Source: Puniceicoccales bacterium (lineage in GTDB: Bacteria; Verrucomicrobiota; Verrucomicrobiia; Opitutales; JAIRLM01). From it: 5,804 nt of DNA. The notes beneath the pieces are model-generated. The model was not told the DNA's origin, searched no databases, and worked only from the letters and a program-made list of their open reading frames with translations. Shown one piece after another: positions 5,773 to 5,804 of this stretch. Position 1 is the first letter of the stretch, and each line of letters starts with the position of its first letter. Where the stretch lies: contig JAIRTQ010000091.1 in NCBI GenBank assembly GCA_031254835.1, positions 1-5,804 of the forward strand, written 5' to 3'. The translations under genes were made by a program, and so were the position numbers.

Positions 5773-5804
5773 CCCCCAAGGTCTACAAGCCCTAGTCCCA
5801 TGCC

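Noticed and set aside
5745..5804. Minus-strand frame entering from the right edge and ending in TGA at 5745, reading MGLGLVDLGGVDKFGDKK at its end
   Set aside because: Only 19 codons are visible, and the VDKF-GDKK part is produced by the two plus-strand DnaA-box-like sites. It could be a real gene end but cannot be supported from this window.
5800..5804. ATG at 5800 on the plus strand as a possible start of a rightward gene such as dnaA
   Set aside because: There is no Shine-Dalgarno sequence before it and only five bases remain in the window.

Overview
The window looks like chromosome from a Gram-negative bacterium. A 1244-codon protein with a signal peptide ends in an outer-membrane beta-barrel whose last residue is Phe, and three genes encode type II secretion/type IV pilus-like prepilins. 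The prepilin style (RKAFTLIEML followed by LLLPSLGAAR) is common in Verrucomicrobiota and related PVC bacteria. That affiliation is an inference from protein style, with no marker gene to confirm it.

Layout, left to right. (1) Positions 2-289, plus strand: the 3' end of an unrecognised gene that enters from outside the window. It is convergent with everything else. (2) Positions 349-4083, minus strand: a giant autotransporter-like protein made of a signal peptide, a beta-rich cysteine-containing passenger, a long coiled-coil stalk built partly from near-identical DNA tandem repeats, a Gly-rich hinge and a C-terminal barrel of about 317 residues. (3) Positions 4084-4189: a 106-base gap with a ribosome binding site that favours a GTG start at 4077. 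(4) Positions 4190-5638, minus strand: three overlapping prepilin-like genes, read in the order 5638, 5096, 4591, with 4-base and 29-base overlaps that imply translational coupling. (5) Positions 5639-5804: no convincing gene. This stretch holds an AT-rich tract next to a cluster of DnaA-box-like nonamers, one of them a perfect TTATCCACA. The order and orientation resemble a bacterial replication origin or a dnaA upstream region.

The prepilins would be processed by a prepilin peptidase and would form or cap a pseudopilus or pilus. The autotransporter is transcribed in the same direction behind them and may or may not share their transcript. Nothing in the sequence shows that the autotransporter is a pilus substrate. 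The strongest points for follow-up are the origin-like cluster at the right edge and the unusual autotransporter architecture: repeat-built stalk, many cysteines, and a repeated passenger motif.
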